From: Streptomyces sp. NRRL WC-3742
Lineage (GTDB): Bacteria > Actinomycetota > Actinomycetes > Streptomycetales > Streptomycetaceae
Assembly (NCBI RefSeq): GCF_000720635.1
Contig: NZ_JOCF01000132.1
Coordinates: forward strand, 1 to 8,136
Length of the DNA: 8,136 nucleotides
Direction: 5' to 3'
Shown here: positions 7,320 through 8,136 of the stretch, in pieces
How positions within the stretch are numbered: the stretch's first letter is position 1
Layout: the number at the start of each line of letters is the position of its first letter
Made by a program: the position numbers and the translations under genes
Notes under the pieces: generated by a model
The model's database searches: none
Seen by the model: the letters and a program-made list of their open reading frames with translations, nothing else
What the model was told of the DNA's origin: nothing

Positions 7320-7325
7320 TAGGGT
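7320..7325 (+). promoter_or_regulatory. -10 box of a probable leaderless promoter for the kinase gene
   Basis: TAGGGT fits TAnnnT and is followed by six bases and the ATG at 7332, with no Shine-Dalgarno sequence in the 31-base gap after the peptidase stop. No convincing -35 hexamer was found at 16-19 bases. The kinase may be transcribed both from here and by read-through from the peptidase gene. Confidence 0.45.
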
Positions 7326-7331
7326 GCCGCC

Positions 7332-8006
7332 ATGAACGAGGCCACCCCGACCGCCCTCGCCCTCGGACTCCTCCGCGGCCCGGGCAGCACCGCCCGCACG
7401 ATCCTCGGACTTGCCGGCCCGCCCGGCGCCGGCAAGTCCACCCTCGCCCGCCACCTGGTCACGGAGATCGACCGCGCCGAAGGCCCCGGCACCGCCGCCT
7501 ACGTCCCGCTCGACGGCTTCCACCTCTCCGCCGCCCAGCTCGACCGCCTCGGCCTCACCCACCGCAAGGGCGCCCCCGCCACCTTCGACGCCCACGGCTA
7601 CGTCGCCCTGCTGCAGCGCATCGCCGACGACCGCTTCCAGGACATCTACGTCCCCGACTTCGACCGCACCCTCGACGAACCGGTCGCCGCCCGCCACGTC
7701 GTCCACCCGCAGACCCGCCTCGTCGTCACCGAAGGCAACTACCTCGCCTCCGCCGACACCCCCTGGCCGGACGCCCGCCGCCTGCTGCGCGAACTCTGGT
7801 ACGTCCACACCGACGACACCGTCCGCGAGGACCGGCTGCTGCGCCGACACCGCGACGGCGGCCGCGACGAGGCCACCGCCCGCCACTGGGTCACCGGCAA
7901 CGACCACCCCAACGGCGAGTACGTGAAGGCCGGCCGCCCGTTCTGCACCCGGACCGTCTCCGGAGCCGATTTGCCCACAGGCCCGGAAAGGCGTACTGTT
8001 CTCTAG
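7332..8006 (+). CDS. P-loop kinase of the uridine kinase / phosphoribulokinase type
   Basis: A 224-residue cytoplasmic kinase of the group usually annotated as nucleoside/nucleotide kinase family protein. It should transfer phosphate from ATP to a small hydroxyl substrate (nucleoside, sugar or pantothenate-like); the substrate is unknown. The Walker A motif is GPPGAGKST (29-37). PLDGFHLS (59-66) has the Asp61 and His64 expected at the acceptor site. RKGAPATFD (78-86), the VPDFDR stretch, TEGNYL and the Arg-rich lid REDRLLRRH all follow the family order. The ATG is supported by the TAGGGT box 6 bases ahead rather than a ribosome site. The last 25 residues (from RPFCTRTVSG) look unlike a normal family end and overlap a strong promoter, so the C-terminus may be altered or simply divergent. 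The gene starts 31 bases after the peptidase; whether they work together is not clear. Confidence 0.87.
   Translation: MNEATPTALALGLLRGPGSTARTILGLAGPPGAGKSTLARHLVTEIDRAEGPGTAAYVPLDGFHLSAAQLDRLGLTHRKGAPATFDAHGYVALLQRIADDRFQDIYVPDFDRTLDEPVAARHVVHPQTRLVVTEGNYLASADTPWPDARRLLRELWYVHTDDTVREDRLLRRHRDGGRDEATARHWVTGNDHPNGEYVKAGRPFCTRTVSGADLPTGPERRTVL
7971..7999 (+). promoter_or_regulatory. Housekeeping-type promoter inside the kinase 3' end
   Basis: TTGCCC (7971-7976) and TACTGT (7994-7999) are separated by exactly 17 bases, a good fit to the main vegetative sigma factor. Transcription should begin near 8006-8008, at the kinase stop codon, and run towards a gene beyond the window. The promoter lies wholly within the kinase coding sequence. 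Confidence 0.6.
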
Positions 8007-8136
8007 TCGCTCGGCAGGGAGCACCGGACACGCATCGGCGCGGACGGTCCCGGGGCGGCCAATCCTTCGAAACACCACTTCCCAGTTCGGGCTGGGTCGC
8101 GTCTTCGTTTTTTCGGGTCGCGGCTTGGGCCTTATT
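8007..8136 (+). other. Untranslated leader of a downstream gene (window edge)
   Basis: No reading frame with a ribosome site is seen in these 130 bases. They contain a small hairpin (CCCAG 8081-8085 with CTGGG 8092-8096), a run of six T (8108-8113), and GGGTCGCG repeated at 8094-8101 and 8115-8122. The region should be the 5' leader of a gene reading rightwards from the promoter above. I do not recognise a known riboswitch or small RNA in it. Confidence 0.35.

Overview
The window is very GC-rich, codon third positions are almost all G or C, and the divergent and convergent genes have short promoters with TAnnnT -10 boxes lying 6-7 bases before the start codon. All of this points to a high-GC actinomycete, most likely Streptomyces, Kitasatospora or a close relative. 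This assignment comes from composition and protein style, not from a database match.

Layout. Bases 1-1902 (+) hold the 3' part of an ABC exporter (membrane domain plus ATPase), probably the second half of a tandem-fused protein. A perfect 17-bp hairpin follows and separates it from a convergent gene. Bases 2021-3094 (-) encode an ATP-grasp protein of R2K type, interrupted by nine NGGGS repeats that come from a 15-bp minisatellite. A short divergent promoter region leads to a NUDIX hydrolase at 3205-3729 (+). It converges on an unrecognised protein at 3758-4645 (-), which has a long Pro/Ser/Gly-rich N-terminal part and a compact C-terminal domain.

The centre of interest is 4958-6248. A probably leaderless 12-residue leader peptide (MKRFADLCWWPS, 4971-5009) carries two adjacent Trp codons. 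It is followed by four mutually complementary RNA segments that form a textbook 1:2 / 2:3 / 3:4 attenuator. Directly downstream is a tryptophanyl-tRNA synthetase gene (trpS, 5139-6152), closed by a strong 13-bp terminator hairpin. This matches the ribosome-mediated attenuation described for the auxiliary, indolmycin-resistant TrpRS of Streptomyces. The residue aligned with His43 of the Geobacillus (Bacillus) stearothermophilus enzyme is Gln here. When charged tRNA-Trp runs short, or the housekeeping TrpRS is inhibited, ribosomes should stall on the UGG codons, the 2:3 antiterminator should form, and this second synthetase should be made.

Downstream lie a family S66 serine peptidase (LD-carboxypeptidase/MccF superfamily, 6347-7300) and a P-loop kinase of the uridine kinase/phosphoribulokinase type (7332-8006). 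A good promoter (TTGCCC-N17-TACTGT) lies inside the 3' end of the kinase gene and fires into the last 130 bases, which look like the leader of a gene beyond the window. No tRNA, rRNA, CRISPR array, insertion sequence or attachment site was found.
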